This document shows, piece by piece, positions 56,781 to 64,000 of a DNA stretch of 64,000 nt (positions are counted from its first letter, which is position 1; each line of letters starts with the position of its first letter). A program made the translations under genes and the position numbers. The notes under the pieces were generated by a model. The model had not been told where the DNA came from. It searched no databases and saw only the letters and a program-made list of their open reading frames with translations. Origin of the DNA: Clostridia bacterium (GTDB lineage: Bacteria; Bacillota; Clostridia; UBA1381); the NCBI GenBank assembly GCA_017935675.1, contig JAGBHE010000080.1:25219-89218 (forward strand), in the 5' to 3' direction.

Positions 56781-57380
56781 TTGAATTATCTTTGGGGCGG
56801 ACTTATAATTATTTCTTTTATTTTTGCTGCAATTAACGGCAGAATTGATGAAACGGTGGCGGCGGGCTTTGACGGAGCAAAAAGCGGTATTGAGATTGTG
56901 CTGTCCTTTGCGGGAATAATGTGCCTGTGGAACGGACTCTTGAAGGGGGCAAAGGATTCGGGCTTGTGTACTCTTATAAAAAAAGCGCTTATGCCCGTGA
57001 TAGGAAGGCTTTTCCCGAGGCTTGACAGGGAATCTGACGCCGTAAACTATATAACTCTTAATATAACCGCAAATCTTCTCGGTACAGGAAACGGAGCAAC
57101 TCCTATGGGAATAAACGCAATGAAGGAGCTTGCAAAATCCTGCGGCGGTAAGCCTTCAGAGGAAATGTGCTTGTTTACCGTAATGAATACGGCAGCTTTT
57201 CAGCTGATACCGTCGAGCATTATAGCTCTGCGCTCAGCAAACGGAAGCGCAAATCCGTTTGATATCGTAGCTCCTATATGGATATGTTCCTTTTTTTCGC
57301 TTTTAATCGCAGTCTTATGTGTAAAAATTATGTTTCTTTTTATAAAAAATAAAAAAATAAGCAGGGAGGGAGGCTTGTGA
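56781..57380 (+). CDS. spmA: Spore maturation protein A
   Basis: The 199-residue membrane protein belongs to the SpmA family, which is involved in spore core dehydration. It starts at TTG 56781, 10 bases after GGAG; an ATG four bases earlier leads directly to a stop. Features are INGRIDETVAAGFDGAKSGIE, NLLGTGNGATPMGINAMKEL and several hydrophobic helices. It overlaps spmB by 4 bases (GTGA). Its presence implies an endospore former. Confidence 0.92.
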   Translation: MNYLWGGLIIISFIFAAINGRIDETVAAGFDGAKSGIEIVLSFAGIMCLWNGLLKGAKDSGLCTLIKKALMPVIGRLFPRLDRESDAVNYITLNITANLLGTGNGATPMGINAMKELAKSCGGKPSEEMCLFTVMNTAAFQLIPSSIIALRSANGSANPFDIVAPIWICSFFSLLIAVLCVKIMFLFIKNKKISREGGL

Positions 57381-57877
57381 GTTCATATATAATACCGCTG
57401 TTCATATGTATCATTATATTTGCTTGTATAAAAAACAGAGTTCCGGTTTATGATACCGTTGTTGCAGGGGCTGAGGAAGGACTTGTAATGATAGGAAAGA
57501 TAATCCCAACCATGGTTGTCATACTTACCGCCGTATCAATGCTTCGTGCGTCAGGTGCCCTTGAGGCAGCAGAGAGCATGCTTCACCCGCTGCTGGATAA
57601 AATGGGTGTCCCGCCGGAAATTGTGCCGATGGTGCTGCTGCGCCCTGTATCGGGAAGCGGAGCCTTTGGCATACTTGCCGATAATCTTGCCGCATACGGA
57701 GCTGACAGCCGTATAGGCCGCCTTACCAGCGTAATCATGGGCTCTACGGAAACAACCTTTTATACCATAGCCGTATATTTCAGCGCGGCAGGTGTTAAAG
57801 ATGTAAAACGTGCAATCCCATGCGCAGTTATCGGAGACCTTGCATGCGTTGTCATTGCGTGTATTCTGGTTAAGTAA
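57377..57877 (+). CDS. spmB: Spore maturation protein B
   Basis: The 166-residue membrane protein is the partner of SpmA. It has the nucleoside-recognition-like core RVPVYDTVVAGAEEGL, LLRPVSGSGAFGILADNL and GSTETTFYTIAVYFSAAGV. It starts at GTG 57377 inside the spmA stop region, so translation is coupled. Length and order match the usual spmAB pair. Confidence 0.93.
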   Translation: MSSYIIPLFICIIIFACIKNRVPVYDTVVAGAEEGLVMIGKIIPTMVVILTAVSMLRASGALEAAESMLHPLLDKMGVPPEIVPMVLLRPVSGSGAFGILADNLAAYGADSRIGRLTSVIMGSTETTFYTIAVYFSAAGVKDVKRAIPCAVIGDLACVVIACILVK

Positions 57878-57882
57878 AAAGA

Positions 57883-58380
57883 CTATACGCAGTAATCGGG
57901 AATAAAAGATTCGCGCATGTCCATTTCACCCAAAAAATCTTTTTTTTCTTTACCGTCAAAGAGAAATTTAACACGTGAAACTCCTTCAACAGATGAAACG
58001 GAGTTCACAAGCTGATATACAACGAGCTCCTCCTGCTGCTTTCCCGTTTCATAAAAATCAAGATATTTCATATTTATATTAATGGTAGCGGTGCTTCCGG
58101 TAACGGCAACAGAAATTGCGTCCTCGGCGTCCGGAAGCATTCGCCGTATACTGTCATTTCCGTCACGGCCGCGCAAAAGCTCGCTGATGATAAGCGAGGC
58201 TTCTTTTTCGGGTGTTGCCTTTGAAACGTAGTAGTCGACCTGAATGAGCCGCATCATCTGCCTGTCCACAAAATACAGATTAACACGATCCATTTGTTCA
58301 CCGGTTTGTTTTGCCGGAATGAATAAACCGGCTGTTATAATTATCAGATAAATAAGATAAATAAATCTGAATTTTCGCAA
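57883..58380 (-). CDS. GerM-domain (sporulation and germination type) membrane-anchored protein
   Basis: The TTG at 58380 is the start because GGAGG (58389-58393 on the plus-strand count) is 8 bases upstream, and a signal-anchor helix begins there (RKFRFIYLIYLIIITAG). The 165-residue product has one GerMN domain (about 45-140): VNLYFVDRQMMRLIQVDYY, LISELLRG, ATININMKYLDF. GerM acts in spore formation and germination in Bacillus. It is convergent with spmAB, 5 bases apart. Its leader region holds the long imperfect palindrome and the two-hairpin repeat copy B. Confidence 0.8.
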   Translation of the reverse strand: MRKFRFIYLIYLIIITAGLFIPAKQTGEQMDRVNLYFVDRQMMRLIQVDYYVSKATPEKEASLIISELLRGRDGNDSIRRMLPDAEDAISVAVTGSTATININMKYLDFYETGKQQEELVVYQLVNSVSSVEGVSRVKFLFDGKEKKDFLGEMDMRESFIPDYCV

Positions 58381-58411
58381 GAAAAAAACCTCCACATAAT
58401 ATACTTTAAAA

Positions 58412-58492
58412 TCGGAGCAACGCTCCTGCTTTGCTCGCAAGGAGCAGAGCTTGCGACAGATTGCAAGCAAGCGCAGGGAGCGTTAGCTCCGA
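58412..58492. repeat. Long imperfect inverted repeat beside repeat copy B
   Basis: TCGGAGCAACGCTCC (58412-58426) is nearly complementary to GGAGCGTTAGCTCCGA (58477-58492), and the intervening bases contain more GC-rich complementary blocks (TTGCTCGCAA, AGCTTGCGAC, GCAAGCAAGCG). It lies in front of the GerM-like gene and directly before the two-hairpin repeat, so both may belong to one mobile or structured element. Confidence 0.55.
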
Positions 58493-58496
58493 AGCG

Positions 58497-58580
58497 TCAG
58501 TGGGAGATTAAAACTCCCACTGAAATTCTGAAATGGAACCCGCCGCCTTAGAGGCGGGGGACATCTGCGCTTAGGTTATA
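58497..58580 (+). repeat. Two-hairpin intergenic repeat, copy B
   Basis: This is the second copy of the element at 47790. Its first hairpin has arms TCAGTGGGAG and CTCCCACTGA (58497-58523), its second the same AGGCGG stem and GGGGGACATCT tail. Against copy A the first stem has a G-to-A change matched by C-to-T on the other arm. The gap 58381-58619 otherwise contains only the adjoining inverted repeat. Confidence 0.65.
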
Positions 58581-58619
58581 TATATTATATGAAGTGTTTT
58601 TCCTGATTATGACAATAAT

Positions 58620-58874
58620 TTAATTGTTTGCAATAAGCTCTTCAAGTGCCTTTGCAAGCTGATCGGGACACGATGTCCCTCTTCCGCCGCAGTCTGTACC
58701 CTTAAGCCTTGCAATAACATCCTTTACCTTCATGCCGTCCGCAAGAGCCGAAAGACCTTTTGTATTTCCGTTGCAGCCTCTTGTAAACTGAATGTTTTTC
58801 ACAATTTCACCGTCCGATTCAAATGTTATCAGAGCACTGCAAACGCCTTGCGGCTTAAAGCTGTATTTGTTCAT
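58620..58874 (-). CDS. TSCPD domain protein
   Basis: The 84-residue protein carries the TSCPD motif (GRGTSCPDQLAKALEEL) and a conserved FTRGCNGNTKGLSAL block with several Cys. Such small proteins resemble the C-terminal segment of some ribonucleotide reductases, but no function is established for the stand-alone form. ATG 58874 has GGGAGG upstream. Its start lies inside the end of miaA, a 20-base overlap, so it is in the same operon. Confidence 0.8.
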   Translation of the reverse strand: MNKYSFKPQGVCSALITFESDGEIVKNIQFTRGCNGNTKGLSALADGMKVKDVIARLKGTDCGGRGTSCPDQLAKALEELIANN

Positions 58875-59799
58875 ATTCTTTTTTCCTCCCGTCAATAATT
58901 TTAAAAGCAGCTTCTGTCATCCCGTTCCCAAAGGGAATACGGTTCAGCGCTGTATTTCTTCTGAACCATGTCAGCTGCCGTTTTGCATATCTGCGTGAAT
59001 TTTGCTTGATTGCATCAACAGCCGCGCTTTGGCTGCAAAGACCGTCAAAGCAGTCAAACAGCTCCTTATACCCGATTCCGCCGAGTGCGGTCAGGGAGCG
59101 GGGCAGATGTTTATTATATATTTTTTTCGCCTCGTCAAGAAGTCCTTTTTCCATCATAATATCTACGCGCTTGTTTATCCGTTCGTAAAGCAGCTGACGT
59201 TCCACGTCGATAAAAAGCCAAAGCGGATGATATCTGCTTTCCCTTCCGGCTGCACGAAGCTTATATTCGGAAAATTTTTCGCCTGTAATTTCAATATGCT
59301 CGAGTGCGCGCATTACCCTTTTAACATTGTTATGATGTATTGCGGCGGCAGCCGCCGGGTCAAGTGAGGCAAGGCGGCGGTGGAGAGCCTCCGAACCTTT
59401 TTTTTCTGCATATTCCAAAAGTCTAAGCCTGACTTCATCACAGCTTGTACTCTTTGAAAAATCAAGATCGTTTACAAGGGAATCAATATAAAGCCCGGTA
59501 CCTCCCGCAATAATGGGGATATGTCCTCTTTGAACAATTTCTGCTGCCGCTGTATGAGCTCCGCTGCAGTAATCACTTACGCTGTAGTTTTGAGTTATGT
59601 CAGCAACATCAATCATATGATGTGCAATGCCCTGCATTTCCTCTTTGGCAGGCTTCGCGGTGCCGATATCCATTTCTTTGTATACCTGCATACTGTCTGC
59701 TGAAATAACCTCACCGCCGAAGTGTTTTGCGGCGGCTATGGCAAGATCTGTTTTTCCGGAAGCTGTAGGACCACAGATGACTATAACGGGTATTTTCAT
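58855..59799 (-). CDS. miaA: tRNA dimethylallyltransferase
   Basis: The 314-residue enzyme adds dimethylallyl to A37 of tRNAs reading codons that begin with U. It has the P-loop GPTASGKTDLA, the DSMQVYKEMDIGTAKP motif, GGTGLYIDSL and TWFRRN near the end. ATG 59799 overlaps the upstream stop in an ATGA, and earlier in-frame GTG and TTG codons are less attractive. The length fits the family (about 310). Confidence 0.95.
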   Translation of the reverse strand: MKIPVIVICGPTASGKTDLAIAAAKHFGGEVISADSMQVYKEMDIGTAKPAKEEMQGIAHHMIDVADITQNYSVSDYCSGAHTAAAEIVQRGHIPIIAGGTGLYIDSLVNDLDFSKSTSCDEVRLRLLEYAEKKGSEALHRRLASLDPAAAAAIHHNNVKRVMRALEHIEITGEKFSEYKLRAAGRESRYHPLWLFIDVERQLLYERINKRVDIMMEKGLLDEAKKIYNKHLPRSLTALGGIGYKELFDCFDGLCSQSAAVDAIKQNSRRYAKRQLTWFRRNTALNRIPFGNGMTEAAFKIIDGRKKEYEQIQL

Positions 59800-60668
59800 G
59801 GCTTGCAAAGCCACCTTCCGCTTATTCCGCAGGGAAGAGGAAGCCCTGACGCTTTCATGGGCAGCCCGATTTCATCAGCTGCACAACTGCCGCCGAAGCG
59901 CTTTACGAGGGTAAGCTTAAGCACATTATCAAGTATGCATGCTGAAAGCCCCGTTGTATATGAATTAATAAGAAAGAAAAGCGGATTTTCTGACAATATA
60001 TCCATGCAGTCGCATATCAGAGGATAAAGCTCATTTTCTATTTTCCACACCTCGCCGCCGGGGCCGCGCCCGTAAGACGGAGGGTCCATTATTACAGCGT
60101 CATACTTATTACCGCGGCGCATTTCGCGTTTAACAAATTTTTTAACATCATCTACTATATATCTTATATATTTATCAGCAAGACCGGAGGAAGCAACATT
60201 TTCCTTTGCCCAGCTGACCATACCCTTTGATGCGTCAACATGCACTACGTCAGCTCCCGCACTCAGAGCCGCCGCGCTGGCACCTCCGGTGTATGCAAAA
60301 AGATTGAGAACTTTTATTTTTCTGCCGGAGCTTTTTATAAGCTCCGAAAACCAGTCCCAGTTTACCGCCTGCTCAGGGAAAAGCCCGGTGTGCTTGAAGC
60401 CCATTGGCTTTATGTTGAAGGTCAGACTTTTGTAGTGTATTTGCCAGTGCTCCGGCAGCTTTTTATTGAAATATTCCCAGCTTCCGCCGCCGCTGCTTGA
60501 ACGGTGATAAGACGCGTCTGTTTTATTCCACAAGTTTTTTTCGGATTTTAAGCTCCAGACCGCTTGCGGGTCCGGGCGGCGTAGGAGATAATCACCCCAG
60601 TATTCAAGCTTTTCTCCTGAAGCGCTGTCGATTAGCGCATAATCTGTCCATTGGTCTGCTAACCACAT
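59796..60668 (-). CDS. Class I SAM-dependent methyltransferase, rRNA methyltransferase RlmI/RlmK-like
   Basis: The 290-residue protein has a Rossmann methyltransferase core: VLNLFAYTGGASAAALSAGA (SAM-binding motif I), HVDASKGMVSWAKENV and the catalytic-loop MDPPSYGRG. It is close to RlmI/RlmK-type RNA cytosine or guanine methyltransferases but lacks their N-terminal PUA domain. The target is not known. It is translationally coupled to miaA, which hints at an RNA-modification role. Confidence 0.8.
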   Translation of the reverse strand: MWLADQWTDYALIDSASGEKLEYWGDYLLRRPDPQAVWSLKSEKNLWNKTDASYHRSSSGGGSWEYFNKKLPEHWQIHYKSLTFNIKPMGFKHTGLFPEQAVNWDWFSELIKSSGRKIKVLNLFAYTGGASAAALSAGADVVHVDASKGMVSWAKENVASSGLADKYIRYIVDDVKKFVKREMRRGNKYDAVIMDPPSYGRGPGGEVWKIENELYPLICDCMDILSENPLFFLINSYTTGLSACILDNVLKLTLVKRFGGSCAADEIGLPMKASGLPLPCGISGRWLCKP

Positions 60669-60786
60669 AAATATTATATCCTTTCAGTTTTTTGAGTAAG
60701 GGGGTGTTGTATTCAGCACAGACCGTCCATAGGCAGAAAGTCTGTATCATAGCCCCCGAGGGCTGCTGATAACGCAGCAGCTCAGG

Positions 60787-61902
60787 TTATTTTTCTTCTT
60801 CTTTTCCGTAGCTTCCGTCAAGTATGCCATTGTCAAGATAGTCAAGTATCATCATTTTAATCGCTGCGCACACAGGTACGCCAAGAATCATTCCGGCAAC
60901 TCCGAAAATGTCTCCGAATATCAGTACGGAAAGGAGTACGAGCAGCGGACTGATGCCCGTTGATGAGCTAAGTATACGCGGCTGCAGCAAATTCCCGTCA
61001 AGCTGACCGAGAACAAGCTGAAATATCAGCACCCAGACCGCCTTAAGAGGACCTAAGGAGATAAGGCTGATTATGCATAGGACAACAGAGGATATAATTG
61101 CTCCGAAAAACGGTATCATGTTTCCTATCGCAACAAGAACTCCGAGTAAAACGGCATAAGGAACCTTGAAAAGAGACAGGGCAATTGCTGAAACAGTACC
61201 GACTGCAATCGCATCTATAACCATGCCGGACATATACGAATAAAAAACGTCAATAATCCGCCTGCCGTATAAAACCGCAACATCAATAAAACCGCCTTTG
61301 AAAAACTTGTTTTTTATAAGCCTTGCAAATGAAAAAATCTGATCCTTTTCGAGGTTTATATAAATGGAAATTACTATTGACATAAACACCGTTAAAAAGG
61401 AGTTTGCAACACTTCCGATAATCCCGAACCAACGGTTGACATTTTCCATGCTTATAAACTTTAAAAAATGCTGCCCGATGGATTCGACAGATGCATATCT
61501 TGACAGAAATTCATTCTCTGAAATGAATTTATTAACCATGTCATAGTACTGCGGAATGTTAGCAACCAGCTCCTGAGCATTGCGGTACAGCCGCGGCGAT
61601 ATGAAAACCATCGCAAAAGCAATAACGGCAAAAAATATCAGGTAAACAGACAGTACCCCGAGAACGCGGGCGTGTCTTTTCAGAAACGGTCGTCCGGTGC
61701 CTGCAAGCTTTTGTTCAATTTTTCCCGATGGTCTGCTCGTGAAAAAAGCAATTACAATTCCTGCTGTAAAGGGCAGAAATAAATGAGCTGCCGCCGATAA
61801 TGATGCAAGTACGCCGCGATAATTGTCAATAAGCTTGTAGCAGATTATAAGAATTATCCCGCATAGCACAATTTTAACCCATTTGCTTTCAATGTTTTTC
61901 AT
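60787..61902 (-). CDS. AI-2E family transporter (YtvI/PerM type)
   Basis: The 371-residue membrane protein has about seven to eight hydrophobic segments and family marks: VPYAVLLGVLVAIGNMIPFFG, the GQLDGNLLQPRILSSSTGISP block and FGVAGMILGVPVCAAIKM. The family contains exporters of unclear substrate (the AI-2 exporter TqsA and Na/H antiporters). GGAGAT lies before the ATG. Bases 60669-60786 hold only a small CTGCTG/CAGCAG hairpin. Confidence 0.9.
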   Translation of the reverse strand: MKNIESKWVKIVLCGIILIICYKLIDNYRGVLASLSAAAHLFLPFTAGIVIAFFTSRPSGKIEQKLAGTGRPFLKRHARVLGVLSVYLIFFAVIAFAMVFISPRLYRNAQELVANIPQYYDMVNKFISENEFLSRYASVESIGQHFLKFISMENVNRWFGIIGSVANSFLTVFMSIVISIYINLEKDQIFSFARLIKNKFFKGGFIDVAVLYGRRIIDVFYSYMSGMVIDAIAVGTVSAIALSLFKVPYAVLLGVLVAIGNMIPFFGAIISSVVLCIISLISLGPLKAVWVLIFQLVLGQLDGNLLQPRILSSSTGISPLLVLLSVLIFGDIFGVAGMILGVPVCAAIKMMILDYLDNGILDGSYGKEEEK

Positions 61903-62024
61903 AGCATCTCCGCCTGTCCCAGAAATTTCTTAATAGTATTATAATACAAAAACCTCAATATGTCAATATTTTATACGATTTCCGCGCAATAAATTCTGAT
62001 TTTGCAAGCCAAAAGCTGCCGGTA

Positions 62025-62061
62025 TGAAAAAAACAAGCCTGTGCAATAAATGTGCACAAGC
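62025..62061 (-). terminator. Terminator after the GGGtGRT gene
   Basis: On the minus strand a 9-base stem (62061-62053 with 62045-62037, one G-U pair) is followed by a T-run. It ends the GGGtGRT/NifU-like transcript. Confidence 0.7.
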
Positions 62062-62078
62062 CTGTTAATATTTTTTTA

Positions 62079-63080
62079 TCAGCCTTTCATACATTCCTCA
62101 ACGGCCACCGCTACCGCTACGGTCGCTCCGACCATGGGGTTATTGCCCATACCGATAAGTCCCATCATTTCAACGTGGGCAGGAACAGAAGAAGATCCTG
62201 CAAACTGAGCGTCAGAATGCATTCTTCCCATTGTATCTGTCATGCCGTAGGAAGCAGGACCTGCAGCCATGTTGTCGGGGTGAAGTGTACGGCCTGTACC
62301 GCCGCCGGATGCAACAGAGAAGTACTTCTTGCCCTGTTCGATGCATTCCTTTTTGTATGTGCCGGCAACGGGGTGCTGGAATCTTGTGGGGTTGGTTGAG
62401 TTACCGGTAATTGAAACATCAACGCCCTCAAGGTGCATTATTGCAACGCCCTCACGTACATCATCAGCGCCGTAGCAGCGAACCTTTGAACGCTCACCGT
62501 CTGAATATTTGATTTCTTCAATTATTGAAACCTTGCCTGTGTAGTAATCAAACTTTGTCTTAACATATGTAAAGCCGTTGATTCTTGAGATAATCTGAGC
62601 GGCATCCTTACCGAGACCGTTAAGAATTACGCGGAGGTCTTCCTTTCTTGCCTTGTTGGCGCTTCTTGCAAGACCGATAGCACCCTCTGCGGCTGCAAAG
62701 GATTCATGACCTGCCAGGAAAGCAAAGCACTTCGTTTCCTCGCGGAGAAGTCTTGCTCCCAGGTTTCCGTGTCCGATACCAACCTTTCTGTCATCGGCAA
62801 CTGAACCGGGAATGCAGAAGGACTGAAGTCCGAGACCGATTTTTTCTGCTGCGTCTGCTGCATTTACACAGCCGTCCTTAATAGCGATGGCTGCTCCGGT
62901 GATGTAAGCCCAACAAGCGTTTTCAAAGCAGATGGGCTGAATGCTTTTAACAAGATTATATACGTCAATACCCTTATCATCACAGATTTTCTTAGCTTCT
63001 TCAATTGAGCCTATACCATGCTTTGCAAGTTCTGCGTTGATCTGGTCTATTCTTCTTTCATAACTTTCAAATAAAGCCAT
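62079..63080 (-). CDS. GGGtGRT protein
   Basis: The 333-residue protein belongs to the family named for its GGGTGRT motif, seen here as VASGGGTGRTLHPDNMA. It also has CFENACWAYITGAAIAIKD and the C-terminal GMGNNPMVGATVAVAVAVEE. The biochemical role is not known; in Clostridia and other anaerobes it is regularly paired with the NifU-like protein, as here (21 bases apart). GGAGG precedes the ATG. An iron-sulfur or metal-related function is an inference from this pairing. Confidence 0.9.
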   Translation of the reverse strand: MALFESYERRIDQINAELAKHGIGSIEEAKKICDDKGIDVYNLVKSIQPICFENACWAYITGAAIAIKDGCVNAADAAEKIGLGLQSFCIPGSVADDRKVGIGHGNLGARLLREETKCFAFLAGHESFAAAEGAIGLARSANKARKEDLRVILNGLGKDAAQIISRINGFTYVKTKFDYYTGKVSIIEEIKYSDGERSKVRCYGADDVREGVAIMHLEGVDVSITGNSTNPTRFQHPVAGTYKKECIEQGKKYFSVASGGGTGRTLHPDNMAAGPASYGMTDTMGRMHSDAQFAGSSSVPAHVEMMGLIGMGNNPMVGATVAVAVAVEECMKG

Positions 63081-63101
63081 TATTTTGTCCTCCTTTTCAG
63101 A

Positions 63102-63794
63102 TTATTCATGTCTCGGGTCAAGAAGCCGTACAGCATCGTCAACACGTCCGTACTGTCCGCTTGCCTTTGCAAGAGCTTCGTTTGCATCCATGCCGTTTGC
63201 AATCATTTCCATCATTTTTCCGAGATGAACAAATTTATATCCGATAATCTGATCCTTATCGTCAACAGCTATTTTTGTAATGTAGCCTTCAGCAAGCTCT
63301 AAATATCTCGGACCCTTTGCGAGTGTTGCATATGTAGTACCAACCTGGCTTCTGAGTCCCTTACCGAGGTCCTCAAGACCTGCGCCTATAGGCAGTCCGT
63401 CCTCTGAGAAGGCTGTCTGAGTTCTTCCGTATACAATCTGGAGGAAAAGCTCTCTCATTGCAGTGTTGATTGCGTCACATACAAGGTCAGTATTTAAGGC
63501 TTCGAGAATTGTTTTCCCGATAAGTATTTCGGATGCCATGGCTGCCGAATGGGTCATTCCCGAACATCCGATTGTCTCAACGAGAGCCTCTTGAATGATA
63601 CCTTCTTTAACGTTCAGCGTAAGCTTGCATGTACCCTGCTGAGGTGCACACCAGCCTATGCCGTGGGTAAGTCCGGAAATATCTTTAATTTCCTTTGCAC
63701 TGGTCCACTGTCCTTCCTGGGGGATAGGCGCGGGACCATGATATGCGCCCTTCGCAAGAGGACACATGTGTTCAACTTCACTTGAATATTTCAT
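63102..63794 (-). CDS. NifU-like iron-sulfur cluster scaffold-type protein
   Basis: The 230-residue protein resembles IscU/NifU N-terminal scaffolds: ETIGCSGMTHSAAMASEILIGKTI shows the characteristic Cys-Gly turn, and a further Cys is in LVCDAINTAM. The ATG at 63794 is chosen because AGGAG is 9 bases upstream; the frame continues to 63818 without a better site. It forms an operon with the GGGtGRT gene. Cluster transfer to that partner is plausible but unproven. Confidence 0.85.
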   Translation of the reverse strand: MKYSSEVEHMCPLAKGAYHGPAPIPQEGQWTSAKEIKDISGLTHGIGWCAPQQGTCKLTLNVKEGIIQEALVETIGCSGMTHSAAMASEILIGKTILEALNTDLVCDAINTAMRELFLQIVYGRTQTAFSEDGLPIGAGLEDLGKGLRSQVGTTYATLAKGPRYLELAEGYITKIAVDDKDQIIGYKFVHLGKMMEMIANGMDANEALAKASGQYGRVDDAVRLLDPRHE

Positions 63795-63840
63795 TTGCTG
63801 TTGCTCCTTTCGTGTCAATAGGCCATAAGCCTCTTTTTAA

Positions 63841-63868
63841 ATTATATCACATATTTTTCATTTTGCAA
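63841..63868 (-). promoter_or_regulatory. Promoter of the NifU-like/GGGtGRT operon
   Basis: On the minus strand TTGCAA (63868-63863) and an extended -10 TGATATAAT (TATAAT 63846-63841) with a 16-base spacer. The bases beyond, to 64000, are AT-rich with no gene seen. Confidence 0.6.
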
Positions 63869-64000
63869 CAAAAAAACAACAAAATAGTCATTTGAAACAA
63901 AAAAAACTGCGTTTGTACAAAATCCGCTTTGCATAATGTGAATTTAACATGTATAAATGAGTATGTACTCTGATTAATTTGCACAGTTTTTATGGCAAAA

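Noticed and set aside
47790..58580. CRISPR repeats
   Set aside because: The two copies are 10 kb apart with no regular spacer array and no cas genes.

Overview
The window is about 40% GC and looks like chromosome of a spore-forming, Gram-positive member of the Clostridia. The support is sporulation genes (spmA, spmB, a GerM-type gene), S-layer homology (SLH) proteins, strong GGAGG ribosome sites with frequent TTG and GTG starts, and a PyrR/UraA pair. A fibre- or mucus-degrading gut lineage is plausible, but the genus cannot be read from this sequence.

Bases 1-47,710 are one large polysaccharide-utilisation region. On the minus strand (1-3,809, cut by the window edge) lies a secreted multimodular protein with a CBM6 and a GH26-like catalytic domain. 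Divergent from it, the plus strand carries a run of genes from 4,089 to 24,864: a GH88 unsaturated uronyl hydrolase, a GH130 enzyme, a rhamnose-mutarotase-like protein, two tandem 1,400-1,500-residue heparinase-II/III-like putative lyases, a solute-binding lipoprotein, and two giant modular surface proteins, one ending in a sialate-O-acetylesterase-like domain. A perfect consensus promoter at 24,880 starts a second unit with an esterase and a YesN/YesM-type two-component system. This ends at a terminator at 29,204. A third unit (about 29,300-47,710) holds the two ABC permeases, another modular protein, two SLH proteins, a GH29 fucosidase, an O-antigen-ligase-like membrane protein, a DUF6273-like modular protein, a second esterase and a GH43 enzyme.

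Seven of the secreted proteins share one toolkit: helical repeats of about 50 residues, a jelly-roll (LamG-like) module of about 190 residues (13 copies counted) and, in five of them, a beta module ending near a 'WD/WN...MKPL' motif. Some contain only these modules and some also carry a catalytic domain. This suggests a surface-held multi-enzyme assembly without visible dockerins, cohesins or LPXTG signals. The predicted flow is extracellular cleavage and deacetylation, oligosaccharide import by the ABC system, then GH88, GH130, GH29 and GH43 trimming. The glycan is probably acetylated and rich in uronic acid, with deoxy-sugar and pentose decorations.

Bases 47,711-51,679 hold a divergent AraC regulator and a xylB-xylA operon with inverted repeats in the control region. 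Bases 51,700-53,930 hold an attenuator-like leader, a uracil permease and pyrR. The rest (53,926-64,000) is mostly housekeeping: a flavodoxin-like reductase, rbgA, lepB, an ireB-like gene, spmAB, a GerM-like gene, a TSCPD protein, miaA, an RNA methyltransferase-like gene, an AI-2E-family exporter and a GGGtGRT/NifU-like pair. Two copies of a two-hairpin intergenic repeat (47,790 and 58,497) show a compensatory stem change. I saw no rRNA, tRNA, CRISPR array, intact insertion sequence or prophage.
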